49,471 bases of DNA, from the NCBI RefSeq assembly GCF_024129355.1, contig NZ_JAMXXP010000023.1, positions 1-49,471 on the forward strand, read 5' to 3'. The DNA comes from Acinetobacter lwoffii (lineage in GTDB: Bacteria > Pseudomonadota > Gammaproteobacteria > Pseudomonadales > Moraxellaceae). Positions within the stretch are counted from its first letter, which is position 1. Each line of letters begins with the position of its first letter. Of this stretch, positions 27,192-35,840 are shown piece after piece. The notes below the pieces were generated by a model that saw only the letters and a program-made list of their open reading frames with translations, searched no databases and was not told where the DNA came from. The position numbers and the translations under genes are program-made.

Positions 27192-28019
27192 TTACGCACT
27201 AAAGCGTGACAAATCTTCGTCCGGGCGTGCTGTTAAAATTTCCGCGCCGGTTTTAGTCACCAGAATTGTATGTTCATATTGTGCCGACAATGAGTGATCT
27301 TTGGTGACCACTGTCCATTTATCACCGAGTAATTTGGTTTTCCAGTCGCCGCCATTGACCATTGGCTCAATGGTAAAGGTCATGCCTTCTTCAAGCACCA
27401 TGCCAGTATCTGGTTGACCATAATGCAGCACTTGCGGTTCGTCATGGAAAGTCGTACCAATACCGTGACCACAATATTCACGTACCACGCCAAAACGCTC
27501 AGATTCAACATACTGCTGAATGGCATGACCAATATCGCCAATAGTTGAACCCGGTTTTACAGTTTCAATACCCCGGTACATGGCTTCTTGCGCTACCTTA
27601 CATAGACGGTTGGCAAGAATTGAAGTTTCACCACCCACGATATACATCATGTTGGTGTCACCATGGTAGCCATCTTTAATCACGGTCACATCAATGTTCA
27701 GGATGTCGCCTTTTTTCAATTTTTTACTGTCTGATGGAATGCCGTGACACACCACATGGTTTACAGAAGTACAAATAGTATGTTGGAAGGCAGGTCGACC
27801 CGGTGCAGCGCCATAGCCTAAGCATGCAGGAATTGCCTGTTGTTGATTGACAATATAGTCATGACAAATCGTATCAAGTTCCAGAGTGGTGACACCTGGA
27901 ACAATATGCGGTTTGATCATATCCAAAACTTCTGCCGCCAGTCGCCCTGCCACACGCATTTTTTCAATTTCGTCAGGGGTTTTGATGAGTCGACGTGGAG
28001 CTTGATAAGTGTTGTTCAT
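27192..28019 (-). CDS. map: Methionine aminopeptidase, type I
   Basis: Removes the initiator methionine from nascent proteins. The 275-aa product has the metal ligands in NIDVTVIKDGYHGDTN (two aspartates), GHGIGTTFHDEP (histidine), FTIEPMV (glutamate) and the final glutamate in SAQYEHTILVT. It is divergent from rpsB, a common arrangement in Gammaproteobacteria. It is about 10 residues longer than the E. coli enzyme. Confidence 0.96.
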   Translation of the reverse strand: MNNTYQAPRRLIKTPDEIEKMRVAGRLAAEVLDMIKPHIVPGVTTLELDTICHDYIVNQQQAIPACLGYGAAPGRPAFQHTICTSVNHVVCHGIPSDSKKLKKGDILNIDVTVIKDGYHGDTNMMYIVGGETSILANRLCKVAQEAMYRGIETVKPGSTIGDIGHAIQQYVESERFGVVREYCGHGIGTTFHDEPQVLHYGQPDTGMVLEEGMTFTIEPMVNGGDWKTKLLGDKWTVVTKDHSLSAQYEHTILVTKTGAEILTARPDEDLSRFSA

Positions 28020-28034
28020 GATCTCTAAAAACTT

Positions 28035-28064
28035 TTGGAAATTTGTGTGTGACTATGGTATAAA
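28035..28064 (+). promoter_or_regulatory. Promoter of rpsB-tsf
   Basis: TTGGAA (28035-28040), 18-bp spacer, TATAAA (28059-28064), giving a start near 28071 and a leader of about 155 nt. Confidence 0.55.
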
Positions 28065-28070
28065 TAGCCG

Positions 28071-28226
28071 CCCATTTTATCAAATGCTTTTTCGTGAATA
28101 AATTTCACGGGCTTTGTGCGATGAGGCAAAAAAATCCGCACATATATCGACACATTACTCTGGGTGCCCTTTAGGGTGGAGAATGCGGGTATATGGAGGC
28201 CTAACCCAAACTTTAAGGTAAAGAAA
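28071..28226 (+). promoter_or_regulatory. Structured rpsB leader (probable S2 autoregulatory region)
   Basis: The leader carries hairpins CGTGAA/TTCACG (28093-28109), TGTGCG/CGCACA (28115-28142) and the G-rich GGGTGCCCTTTAGGGTGG (28162-28179), followed by GGTATATGGAGGC. In Gammaproteobacteria the rpsB 5' UTR is a conserved structure of about this length through which ribosomal protein S2 represses rpsB-tsf. Assignment rests on position, length and the conserved-looking G-rich block. Confidence 0.6.
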
Positions 28227-28973
28227 ATGGCAGATTACAACGTAAGCATGCGCGACCTTCTTCAAGCTGGCGCGCACTTTGGTCACCAAACTCGTTTCTG
28301 GAATCCAAAGATGCGTGATTACATCTTTGGTGCGCGTAACAAAATTCACATCATCAACCTTGAGCACACTGTTCCTGCGTTAAATGATGCTTTGAACTTT
28401 GCTAACAACTTGGCTAGCAAAAAGAACAAAGTTTTGTTCGTTGGTACTAAACGTGCAGCTTCTGCGATCATCCGTGAACAAGCTCAACGCGCTGGTCAAC
28501 CATATGTAGATCACCGCTGGTTAGGTGGTATGTTGACGAACTGGAAAACACTTCGCCAATCTATCAACCGTTTAAAAGACCTTCAAACTCAATCTCAAGA
28601 CGGTACTTTTGCTAAGCTGACTAAACGTGAAGCTCTAGAGCGTACTCGTGAGATGGAAAAACTTGAGCGTGGCTTAGGCGGCGTTAAAAACATGGGTGGT
28701 TTACCTGACGCATTATTCGTAATCGACGTTGATCACGAAGCGATTGCAATCAAAGAAGCTAAGAACCTTGGTATTCCTGTAATCGGTATCGTTGATACAA
28801 ACTCTAACCCAGACAACGTAGACTACGTTATCCCGGGTAACGATGATGCGATCCGTGCAGTAACACTTTATGCTTCTGCTATGGCTGATGCGATTCTTGC
28901 TGGTAAAGAATATGCTCAATCACAAGCAAATGCACAAGCTAAAGCAGAAGAAGCTCCAGCTTCTGAGGCTTAA
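28227..28973 (+). CDS. rpsB: 30S ribosomal protein S2
   Basis: Primary component of the small ribosomal subunit, binding at the head-body junction together with S1. The 248-aa product starts [28 protein letters not shown] and contains [13 protein letters not shown] and FVIDVDHE, all hallmarks of S2. The start at 28227 follows AAGGTAAAG; a longer frame from 28164 lies in the leader and is not used. Codon use is strongly biased, as for highly expressed genes. It ends in an Ala/Glu-rich tail. It is the first gene of the rpsB-tsf operon. Confidence 0.98.
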   Translation: MADYNVSMRDLLQAGAHFGHQTRFWNPKMRDYIFGARNKIHIINLEHTVPALNDALNFANNLASKKNKVLFVGTKRAASAIIREQAQRAGQPYVDHRWLGGMLTNWKTLRQSINRLKDLQTQSQDGTFAKLTKREALERTREMEKLERGLGGVKNMGGLPDALFVIDVDHEAIAIKEAKNLGIPVIGIVDTNSNPDNVDYVIPGNDDAIRAVTLYASAMADAILAGKEYAQSQANAQAKAEEAPASEA

Positions 28974-29041
28974 TGCGTTTGACGCTAGCTTGTCATTTTT
29001 GCGACATGTGATGGTGGCAAAGTAAGCGTTATGTATGCAGG

Positions 29042-29073
29042 CGGCCCATGAGAACTCCTCTGGGCCGTTTCTG
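29042..29073 (+). terminator. Hairpin between rpsB and tsf
   Basis: CGGCCCA/TGGGCCG stem with a 12-nt loop and the imperfect tail TTTCTGTTCT. It probably causes partial termination, giving more rpsB than tsf mRNA. Confidence 0.55.
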
Positions 29074-29115
29074 TTCTAAAAAGAATTCATTTTCTACCGA
29101 ATTTAGGAGATAAAC

Positions 29116-29991
29116 ATGACTGCAGTTACAGCAAGCATGGTTAAAGAATTGCGCGATCGTACTGGTCTTGCAATGATGGAATGTAAAAAAGCTTTGACAG
29201 AAGCGGGCGGCGACGTTGAACTGGCGATCGACAACCTACGTAAATCTGGTCAAGCTAAAGCTGCTAAAAAAGCAGGTAACATTGCTGCTGACGGCGCGAT
29301 CACAATTGCTCAAGACGGCAACAAAGCACTTCTTCTAGAAGTTAACTGTCAAACTGACTTCGTTGCAAAAGACGAAAACTTTGCTGGTTTCTCTGCGAAA
29401 GTTGCTGCTGCTGCACTTGCTGCAAACGTAACTGATCCTGCTCAAATCGCTGAATTGAAACTAGAAGATGGTACGACTGTTGAAGAAGCGCGTATCGCTC
29501 TTGTTCAAAAAATCGGTGAAAACATCCAAGTACGTCGTGCGAAAATTGTTGAAGGCGAAAACCTTGCAGTTTACAAACACGGTCTTAAAATCGGTGTTGT
29601 TGTTTCTTACACTGGTGATGAAGCTACAGGTAAAGGCTTGGCAATGCACGTTGCTGCGTTCAACCCAGTTGCTGTAAATGCTGAAGGCGTTTCTGCTGAG
29701 CTTATCGCGAAAGAGAAAGAAATTGCTGAAGCGAAAGCACTTGAATCTGGCAAGCCAGCAAACATCGTTGAGAAGATGGTTGTAGGTTCTGTTGAGAAAT
29801 ACTTGAATGAAGTTGTGCTTGAGCGTCAAATGTACGTAATCGACAACGACAAGAAAGTTGCAGACGTTCTTAAAGCAACTGGTACTACAGTTGCAAACTT
29901 CGTTCGTTTCGAAGTTGGTGAAGGCATTGAGAAAAAAGCAGAAATGAGCTTCGCTGAAGAAGTTGCTGCTGCTCAAGCTGCTGCAAAATAA
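29116..29991 (+). CDS. tsf: Elongation factor Ts
   Basis: Guanine-nucleotide exchange factor for EF-Tu. The 291-aa product starts with a UBA-like domain (residues 1-55, VKELRDRTGLAMMECKKAL) and carries the EF-Tu-contacting core VNCQTDFVAKDENF. Ribosome binding site TAGGAGA. Codon use is strongly biased toward a few codons, as for rpsB. It follows rpsB after 142 nt that include a hairpin. Confidence 0.98.
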   Translation: MTAVTASMVKELRDRTGLAMMECKKALTEAGGDVELAIDNLRKSGQAKAAKKAGNIAADGAITIAQDGNKALLLEVNCQTDFVAKDENFAGFSAKVAAAALAANVTDPAQIAELKLEDGTTVEEARIALVQKIGENIQVRRAKIVEGENLAVYKHGLKIGVVVSYTGDEATGKGLAMHVAAFNPVAVNAEGVSAELIAKEKEIAEAKALESGKPANIVEKMVVGSVEKYLNEVVLERQMYVIDNDKKVADVLKATGTTVANFVRFEVGEGIEKKAEMSFAEEVAAAQAAAK

Positions 29992-30006
29992 TTCCTTAGG
30001 AATTAG

Positions 30007-30037
30007 AAAAAGCCCTATCTGATTGATGGGGCTTTTT
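30007..30037 (+). terminator. Terminator after tsf
   Basis: AAAAAGCCC...GGGGCTTTTTT hairpin with T-run, 16 nt past the stop. Confidence 0.85.
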
Positions 30038-30137
30038 TATGCTGGTCTATTCTTCATCAGCAATTCAAGAGCAGGATTTGGGTCTAGTGATAGAGCTTAG
30101 ATCATGTATTCATCATTTAATAAAAAAGTTATAAAAA

Positions 30138-30638
30138 ATGCCAAATAAAACCAATCTGGGCATCGGTGCAGTCATTGCATTGTTGATTGCTGCTTATCTG
30201 GGCCTGGATCAACAGCAATCCCAACCACTTATTCCATCCGCATCTGATACTACAACTGAAACGCTTCATTCAGAGCCTAACTTAGAACCTTCTCAAGCCA
30301 CTGATGATCTGGACCGAATTGCACGGGCGTTTCAACAGCGCCAGAGTGATCTACAAGTACGTTCAAGCGGGCAGGTGATTGCCGTTTTGCCAGATGATCA
30401 TGAAGGATCGCGCCATCAAAAGTTTATCCTCGAATTACCAAATGGCCAAACTGTACTGGTTGCACATAATATCGATCTGGCACCGCGTATTCAGAGTATT
30501 CAAAAACAGGATCAGGTCGAGTTTTATGGAGAATATGAATACAGTGACAAGGGAGGGGTGATTCACTGGACGCATCATGACCCGGCGCGAAAACATGTTG
30601 ATGGGTGGTTAAAACATCAAGGAAGAACCTATCAATAA
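30138..30638 (+). CDS. DUF3465-family protein
   Basis: Protein of 166 aa with an N-terminal membrane helix or uncleaved signal (residues 7-22, GIGAVIALLIAAYLGL), a low-complexity linker (25-55) and a C-terminal DUF3465 domain (about 75-166). The domain shows GQVIAVLPDDHEGSRHQKFI, the OB-like strand LVAHNIDLAPR, and VIHWTHHDPARKHVDGWLKHQG. The domain is predicted to be periplasmic. Its function is unknown, although the histidine-rich end is conserved in the family. A 9-bp hairpin (30622-30646) overlaps its stop codon. Confidence 0.85.
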   Translation: MPNKTNLGIGAVIALLIAAYLGLDQQQSQPLIPSASDTTTETLHSEPNLEPSQATDDLDRIARAFQQRQSDLQVRSSGQVIAVLPDDHEGSRHQKFILELPNGQTVLVAHNIDLAPRIQSIQKQDQVEFYGEYEYSDKGGVIHWTHHDPARKHVDGWLKHQGRTYQ

Positions 30639-30671
30639 GGTTCTTCTAATTGAATAAATCGAATATAGCGT

Positions 30672-31127
30672 TTAAACGCTCATAATTGCGCTGTTATGGC
30701 GTGATTTCCAGTTCGGTAGGATTTTACCTAAATAGGCATCCATGCACCAAATTGGGCCAATGAGGAGGAATTGGAGGTCTTTGAAGAATGAAGGCTTTTT
30801 ACCTTCCACTTTGTGCCCATAAAATTGGCCAATCCAGGCTAAAACAAACAGTGCAATAAAGAAACCGGTACCAACTGGCAGAATCCAGATGAGCCAAGCC
30901 ATCACCAACGTTAATACAGCCATCGCTACTGCCAAAACAAGATCCAGACGTGCATAGAAGATAAAAGCCAAAACCAGTAGCAGGGTAGTTAGCAAAGCGC
31001 TGAAATGCGCCAGAATGCCAATAATCGAAAAATAGATGGTTGGTACGCAGACCCAGTGAATCAGCTTATTGGTTTTATTTTGATGGCTGTCACTATATTC
31101 ATCGAACCATTCAGATATTGTTTTCAT
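30672..31127 (-). CDS. Mpo1-like (DUF962) integral membrane protein
   Basis: Membrane protein of 151 aa related to yeast Mpo1/YGL010w, whose characterised member is a dioxygenase of fatty-acid alpha-oxidation. It starts MKTISEWFDEYSDSHQNKTN, then the conserved HWVCVP segment, and has four hydrophobic helices (about 28-50, 52-70, 72-92, 95-112). The family's histidines (SHQNKTNKLIHW near the start, GHKVEGKKP later) are present. The start at 31127 has GGAG 6 nt upstream; an in-frame ATG at 31139 is less likely. Confidence 0.85.
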   Translation of the reverse strand: MKTISEWFDEYSDSHQNKTNKLIHWVCVPTIYFSIIGILAHFSALLTTLLLVLAFIFYARLDLVLAVAMAVLTLVMAWLIWILPVGTGFFIALFVLAWIGQFYGHKVEGKKPSFFKDLQFLLIGPIWCMDAYLGKILPNWKSRHNSAIMSV

Positions 31128-31316
31128 TCTTCGCTCCATTCCATGAACATGTTTTGCTTATGTGGAAATATAAAGCAGAATCCGGATATGGTCAAAAGTT
31201 AATCATGCAGGTGAAGGGATTTTATTAGGCAGGATGAGCCTACCAAAATTTTATTGAAAGAACTTTAAGATAGTGCTGAGCAGGGGCGTTTATATTCTTC
31301 TGGAAAAATGAGCACA

Positions 31317-31344
31317 ATAAAAAAGCCACATTGCTGTGGCCTTT
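31317..31344 (-). terminator. Terminator after the RlpA-like gene
   Basis: On the minus strand AAGGCCACA-GCAA-TGTGGCTTTTTTATTG, 25 nt past the stop. Confidence 0.85.
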
Positions 31345-31368
31345 GTTAAATGTGTTGCAGGTCAAATC

Positions 31369-31983
31369 TTAAGAATTTGGACCAGCGACACGTTCAATAC
31401 TGACTTTTGCAGTACCAGCACTGGTAATACCTAACTGTTTCGCAGCACCGTAAGATAAATCAACAACACGGTTACCATGGAAAGGACCGCGGTCATTTAC
31501 TTTAACCACGACGCTCTTGCCGTTATTACGGTTGGTTACGCGAATATAGCAGTTCAATGGCAGGCTACGATGAGCAGCTGTCATTGCGTTCATGTCAAAG
31601 GTTTCACCGCTTGCAGTTTTACGGCCGTGGAATTGACGACCATACCAAGACGCTGTACCTGTCTGACTGAATTTACGTACAGTATTAGAAGCCACTGTAT
31701 TCAGTTTTTCAATCACTGAAGGCTCTTCTGCAGGAAGTTCAATTTTCGCTGCAATGGTTTCACGGCGAACTTTATCGCCAGAACGCTCAGTGATTGAAAG
31801 GCTGTTCAAATTTGTGAAATTTGAATTGAAGCTTTGAGCTTCTTTATTGAGTACTCGCGTGGCAAGACGCGAATTGTCATTTTCATTGGTGAATGAAGAT
31901 GACGGAACCATATCTGCCTGCGATTGCGTCAGCGTGACGATCGTGGCAATGGCCATAAAAGACTTCAAAATTGAAGAATGCAT
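31369..31983 (-). CDS. RlpA-like septal ring protein (double-psi beta-barrel)
   Basis: Secreted or envelope-bound protein of 204 aa with a signal peptide (about 1-24, ending SQA) and a C-terminal RlpA/DPBB domain (about 110-200). The domain contains GTASWYGRQFHGRKTASGE, HRSLPLNCYIRVTNRNNGKSVVVKVNDRGPFHGNRVVDLSYGAA in segments; the catalytic-type Asp and His of RlpA lytic transglycosylases (in NDRGPF and FHGRKT) are present. There is no SPOR domain, unlike E. coli RlpA. The start at 31983 has GGAG 8 nt upstream; the ATG at 32004 overlaps that site. Confidence 0.86.
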   Translation of the reverse strand: MHSSILKSFMAIATIVTLTQSQADMVPSSSFTNENDNSRLATRVLNKEAQSFNSNFTNLNSLSITERSGDKVRRETIAAKIELPAEEPSVIEKLNTVASNTVRKFSQTGTASWYGRQFHGRKTASGETFDMNAMTAAHRSLPLNCYIRVTNRNNGKSVVVKVNDRGPFHGNRVVDLSYGAAKQLGITSAGTAKVSIERVAGPNS

Positions 31984-32271
31984 CGAATCAACTCCTAACA
32001 GCATATCTATTGGTTGTTCATAAATGGCTGAAAAACCATGTAAACATGCCTGATATTTAACTTATGCAACTACATTTAACGAAATGGATAATATTCATGC
32101 CGGCAATACCCTGTCTAGTATTTAATTAAAATAGTTAAAAAAAGAACGCAAAATAAACAATGATTGATCAAAAAATAACCAATATTGTAACATAATATTA
32201 AAATTGCTTAAAATACGCACAAATTAACCCATAAAAATGTTGACTTTCATAATTTGTATTAATTTTTAGTG

Positions 32272-33273
32272 TTAACGGCTGGTAATTTCGGTACCTAATA
32301 ACCACAAAGCAGTGGCATACATACGGCTGCGATTATAGGTGGTAATCACTTGAAAATTTGGATAAGTGATGTAGTAAATCGAGCCATAATTTTCTTGTAA
32401 TTGAATTACATTAACCAGATCCAGATCGTCAATTTTTACGATTGGATTCATTGGGCTGATGCCTTGCGTTTTTAACACACCATAGGGGGTAGGTTGAGTC
32501 AGATCCTTGGCAATCACGGTATCTGGATTTGAACCGGTATAACGTGCCGGAAAGGCAATTGGCTGATTACGCTGCCAGCCATGCTGTGCCAGATAGTTGG
32601 CAATCGAACCAATCGCATCTACCGCTGAGTTACGCAGGTCAATATGACCATTGCCATCGTAGTCCACGCCGAATTTTGGAATGTTGCTCGGCATAAACTG
32701 CGGATAGCCAACAGCGCCGGCATACGAACCCACCACAGAAGAGGTGGCAACACCATCTCTATACGACCAGGCAATTAAAGCAGCCAGTTCATCCTGAAAA
32801 TACTGGGCACGACGTTCATAGCCAAACCCTAAGGTTGCCAGAGCATCACGGGTGACAAAAGAGCCCTTGTTGCTGCCAAAACCGGTTTCTACGCCTAAAA
32901 TGCCCAGAATGATCGCCTGTGGCACACCAAACTGCTGTTCAGCACGGTTAAGCGTCTCTGCATATTGCTGTTTAAAGCGTACGCCACGCTGAATGGTAGA
33001 TTCAGCCAGAAAGTTAGTCTTATATGAATACCACGGCTTACTTTCGCCTGGGCGATTCATGATATTGATGATATTGGGCAGGTTACGCGTCCCGCTCATG
33101 GCGGAATCTACTTGCTGGGCACTTAGCCCATAGCTCTGCATGGCATTCTGCTTAAAAGCGGCATAAGAAGGGTGATATTGGAAATCGTTGGCCAGACTCA
33201 AACTGCTGAGACCAAATGCGGTAAGTGCGATTGAAAGCTGCTTAAACTTTTTATAAAAATCCGATTTCAACAT
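32272..33273 (-). CDS. mltB: Lytic murein transglycosylase B
   Basis: Cleaves the MurNAc-GlcNAc bond of peptidoglycan, leaving 1,6-anhydro ends. The 333-aa product has a signal peptide (ending SLSLA) without a clear lipobox, unlike the lipoprotein MltB of E. coli. The catalytic glutamate is in ILGVETGFGSNKG, followed by YAGAVGYPQFMPSNIPKF and the DYDGNGHIDLRNS loop (calcium-binding in MltB). It lies next to the RlpA-like gene on the same strand, separated by a 288-nt A/T-rich spacer. Confidence 0.92.
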   Translation of the reverse strand: MLKSDFYKKFKQLSIALTAFGLSSLSLANDFQYHPSYAAFKQNAMQSYGLSAQQVDSAMSGTRNLPNIINIMNRPGESKPWYSYKTNFLAESTIQRGVRFKQQYAETLNRAEQQFGVPQAIILGILGVETGFGSNKGSFVTRDALATLGFGYERRAQYFQDELAALIAWSYRDGVATSSVVGSYAGAVGYPQFMPSNIPKFGVDYDGNGHIDLRNSAVDAIGSIANYLAQHGWQRNQPIAFPARYTGSNPDTVIAKDLTQPTPYGVLKTQGISPMNPIVKIDDLDLVNVIQLQENYGSIYYITYPNFQVITTYNRSRMYATALWLLGTEITSR

Positions 33274-33425
33274 CTTGCTACGATTTCCAGTTTTTTTGAT
33301 GAGTTGCTGGCGATGTCATTTGAATCATGCCATGAAAAAGATTGATAAAATTTTTTCAATCGTGAGGCTTAAAGTGCCAGATTAAAGATAACATTCGGAT
33401 GAATAAGAGACCTAGCCGCTTATAC

Positions 33426-33452
33426 AAAAATAGCGATGGATTGGCTATTTTT
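33426..33452. terminator. Orphan hairpin, terminator-like in both directions
   Basis: AAAAATAGC-GATGGATTG-GCTATTTTT: perfect 9-bp arms. It lies 150 nt upstream of mltB and beyond the terminator of the gene at 33579, so it belongs to neither. Confidence 0.4.
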
Positions 33453-33506
33453 ACGGCAGTTTGTCTTATAGAGTCGCTTATCTGTAACAAGCTATTTCAC
33501 TGATCA

Positions 33507-33532
33507 TAAAAAAGCCTGACCGAAGTCAGGCT
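33507..33532 (-). terminator. UUCG terminator after the gene at 33579
   Basis: On the minus strand AGCCTGAC-TTCG-GTCAGGCT-TTTTTT. A second perfect hairpin, CAAGATTT/AAATCTTG (33541-33561), lies between it and the stop codon. Confidence 0.92.
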
Positions 33533-33578
33533 AATTCCTCAAGATTTGTAGAAAATCTTGAAACCATGCTATCCAAAA

Positions 33579-34232
33579 CTATTCTGTATAGAACAAAGTA
33601 TCGTGATATTCAGCCATGGCACGCAGCTCATCTTTATTCAAATTCAGAATGATTTTATCTGCTGCCATATTGATGGCCTTGATCACTGCAGATGCGCCAA
33701 TATCTGCTGCCTTACGTTTGATCATGCCAAGATCCAGGGTTTTATTAAAGTCGACCATAAAATGTCGGACTGTTGCTTCACCAAATTGTTTGTACAGGTT
33801 ACTGAACGCTTGTTTATCAATAGTCTGACCGGCTTTAAGTTCTGCATAATGATGTTTTAAATTCGTCACCAAATTGGCATCCAGTGACTCACCAATGCGG
33901 AAATTTCCATCAGGATCTTTAAACAGACTGCGCTCAGAGAATGCAATTGACTCTCTGACCACATCGTTCGGAGCTTTACTCAATAACTGCTTCAGCAAAA
34001 CCGCAACAGTCGACTTGATATAGCCAGCCAGTTTTTCCGCAGTATCACGTTTATCGCTGGCAGGAAAGCGACGCACCAGCTCGGTGAGAATCGCATCAAT
34101 AATTTCATCATTAATCATCAATGCGGTTTTATCACGCAATGGGTAAAGCGGCTCACTTGAATTTTTGTTTTTTTGTGCAGTCTGAATTGTATTTAAAAGC
34201 TCTGCAGAAGGAATAAACCCAAAAAATGGCAT
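33579..34232 (-). CDS. Hypothetical protein, 217 aa
   Basis: No family recognised. The product is soluble, without signal peptide or membrane helix, and appears mostly alpha-helical (INDEIIDAILTELVRRFP, TAEKLAGYIKSTVAVLLKQLL). GAGG 8-9 nt before the ATG supports the start. It begins 19 nt after the queF stop on the same strand, so it is probably in one transcript with yadG-yadH-queF, and it ends at a strong UUCG terminator. Similar proteins are, as far as I know, limited to Acinetobacter and relatives. Confidence 0.75.
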   Translation of the reverse strand: MPFFGFIPSAELLNTIQTAQKNKNSSEPLYPLRDKTALMINDEIIDAILTELVRRFPASDKRDTAEKLAGYIKSTVAVLLKQLLSKAPNDVVRESIAFSERSLFKDPDGNFRIGESLDANLVTNLKHHYAELKAGQTIDKQAFSNLYKQFGEATVRHFMVDFNKTLDLGMIKRKAADIGASAVIKAINMAADKIILNLNKDELRAMAEYHDTLFYTE

Positions 34233-34251
34233 TGTTCAACCTCAATGTTTT

Positions 34252-35067
34252 TTATTGTCGCGCTAAACGAATAGGGCGAGGCATCCATGTTAAATCCGAT
34301 ACACGGCAAGGGTTGATATCCAATCCACCACGGCGTGTATAGGTTGCGTAGACCATCAGCTTTTCTGGTTTCAGTTGCTGCCAGATATCGGCAAACATCT
34401 GCTCCACACATTGTTCGTGGAAACCATTATGCTGACGGTAGGAAATAATATAAGCTAAAATACTCTTATAACAAGGTTTTTTACCCTGATAACGTATAAA
34501 AACTGTTCCCCAGTCTGGCTGGCCAGTGACTGGGCAGTTACTTCTGAGTAAATGTGAATATAACTGGATTTCGCCTTCTGCTACATCATCCGCATCCAAA
34601 GCCAATAAACTGGCATCTGGATGATTTTCCAGACGCTCAGGTGTAAGCTCATCAATACAGATACCTTCCGGCTTGCTAATCTCTAGCTCATCGATCTGAA
34701 ACAGTTGCAGTTTAACTTCAGCTTCAGCCGCAGCAGATAAATCTTTTTCGACCGTCGTGATAAAGGCATCTTGAGATTCAAACTTGGCAAAATTCAGGCT
34801 ATTGAAATACAGTTTTAAGGATTTGGATTCAATCAGATTCGGCGAAGACGCTGGCAAGCTAATGCGGCCAATAGCCACTTGCGGCACACCGGTTGAATTT
34901 AACCAGGAAATTTCAAATACATGCCACCAGTCTGCACCTTGCTGAATCGCTTCGACATGTGCGTATTGTTCACGGGCAGGCGCGCGCGAAATCGGAAACA
35001 GAACATCAGGCTGATATTCTGTCGGGTAATTGGTGTCTTTACCAAGGAGAGATTGTTCTACACTCAT
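34252..35067 (-). CDS. queF: NADPH-dependent 7-cyano-7-deazaguanine reductase QueF
   Basis: Reduces the nitrile preQ0 to the amine preQ1 in queuosine biosynthesis. The 271-aa product is the long (two-domain, YqcD-type) form. The catalytic cysteine is Cys178 in LLRSNCPVTGQPDWGT, and the substrate-binding segments ESKSLKLYFNSLNF and GFHEQCVEQMF are intact. Its start ATG shares one base with the stop of the upstream permease gene (TAATG), so it is coupled to the ABC exporter genes. No other queuosine genes are in the window. Confidence 0.95.
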   Translation of the reverse strand: MSVEQSLLGKDTNYPTEYQPDVLFPISRAPAREQYAHVEAIQQGADWWHVFEISWLNSTGVPQVAIGRISLPASSPNLIESKSLKLYFNSLNFAKFESQDAFITTVEKDLSAAAEAEVKLQLFQIDELEISKPEGICIDELTPERLENHPDASLLALDADDVAEGEIQLYSHLLRSNCPVTGQPDWGTVFIRYQGKKPCYKSILAYIISYRQHNGFHEQCVEQMFADIWQQLKPEKLMVYATYTRRGGLDINPCRVSDLTWMPRPIRLARQ

Positions 35068-35840
35068 TATTCACGCATTCCTGAACCACGGGAGAGTAAA
35101 TGATAGGCCACTGCATACAGCACGGCGCAACATAAGGTAATCACTGTCAGTGAAATGGCAACATTGACATCGCTATGTCCTAAAATGCCATAGCGGAACG
35201 CATTGACCATATACACGACAGGATTAATTAAAGATAAATTTTGCCAGAATGGGCTTAAGCTCGAAATAGCATAAAACACACCACCTAAATAGGTCAGTGG
35301 TGTTAAAACAAAAGTCGGGATGATCGAGATATCATCGAAAGATTTGGCATAGACGGCATTGATAAAACCACCCAAGGAAAACAGCAGGGAAGTAATCAAG
35401 ACTGTATATATAGTCACAAACCAGTTGGTGATGTATAAATCGGCAAAAAATAAGCTCACGGCACTGACAATAATCGCAACTAATATGCCACGAATCACAC
35501 CACCCAATACATGACCCCATAAAATGGCATGCATCGGTACAGGACTCATAATCAGTTCTTCAATGCTTTTTTGAAATTTTGAGCTGAAGAAACTAGATGA
35601 GACGTTGGCATAGCTGTTGGTGATCACAGCCATCATAATCAGACCGGGCACAATGAACTCCATATAACTATAGCCGCCCATTTCTCCAATCCGTGAACCG
35701 ATCAGATTACCGAAGATCACAAAGTACAGGCTCATGGTAATGGCAGGTGGCAACAGGGTCTGTGGCCAGATGCGCATAAAACGACGCACTTCTTTATAAA
35801 CGATGGTATATAAAGCAACGCCGAGTTGATTAATGTTCAT
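35067..35840 (-). CDS. yadH: ABC-2 type permease, YadH-like
   Basis: Inner-membrane permease of 257 aa with six predicted helices. It resembles E. coli YadH closely in length and in segments such as RIWPQTLLPPAITMSLYFVIFGNLIG, split by FVIFG, and DDISIIPTFVLTPLTYLGGVFY. The substrate of YadGH exporters is not known. It overlaps the ATPase gene by 4 nt (ATGA) and queF by one base, so the three are expressed together. Confidence 0.9.
   Translation of the reverse strand: MNINQLGVALYTIVYKEVRRFMRIWPQTLLPPAITMSLYFVIFGNLIGSRIGEMGGYSYMEFIVPGLIMMAVITNSYANVSSSFFSSKFQKSIEELIMSPVPMHAILWGHVLGGVIRGILVAIIVSAVSLFFADLYITNWFVTIYTVLITSLLFSLGGFINAVYAKSFDDISIIPTFVLTPLTYLGGVFYAISSLSPFWQNLSLINPVVYMVNAFRYGILGHSDVNVAISLTVITLCCAVLYAVAYHLLSRGSGMRE

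Noticed and set aside
29461..29976. 171-codon minus-strand frame opposite tsf
   Set aside because: Arises from the strong codon bias of tsf; Phe/Asn-rich product without family features.
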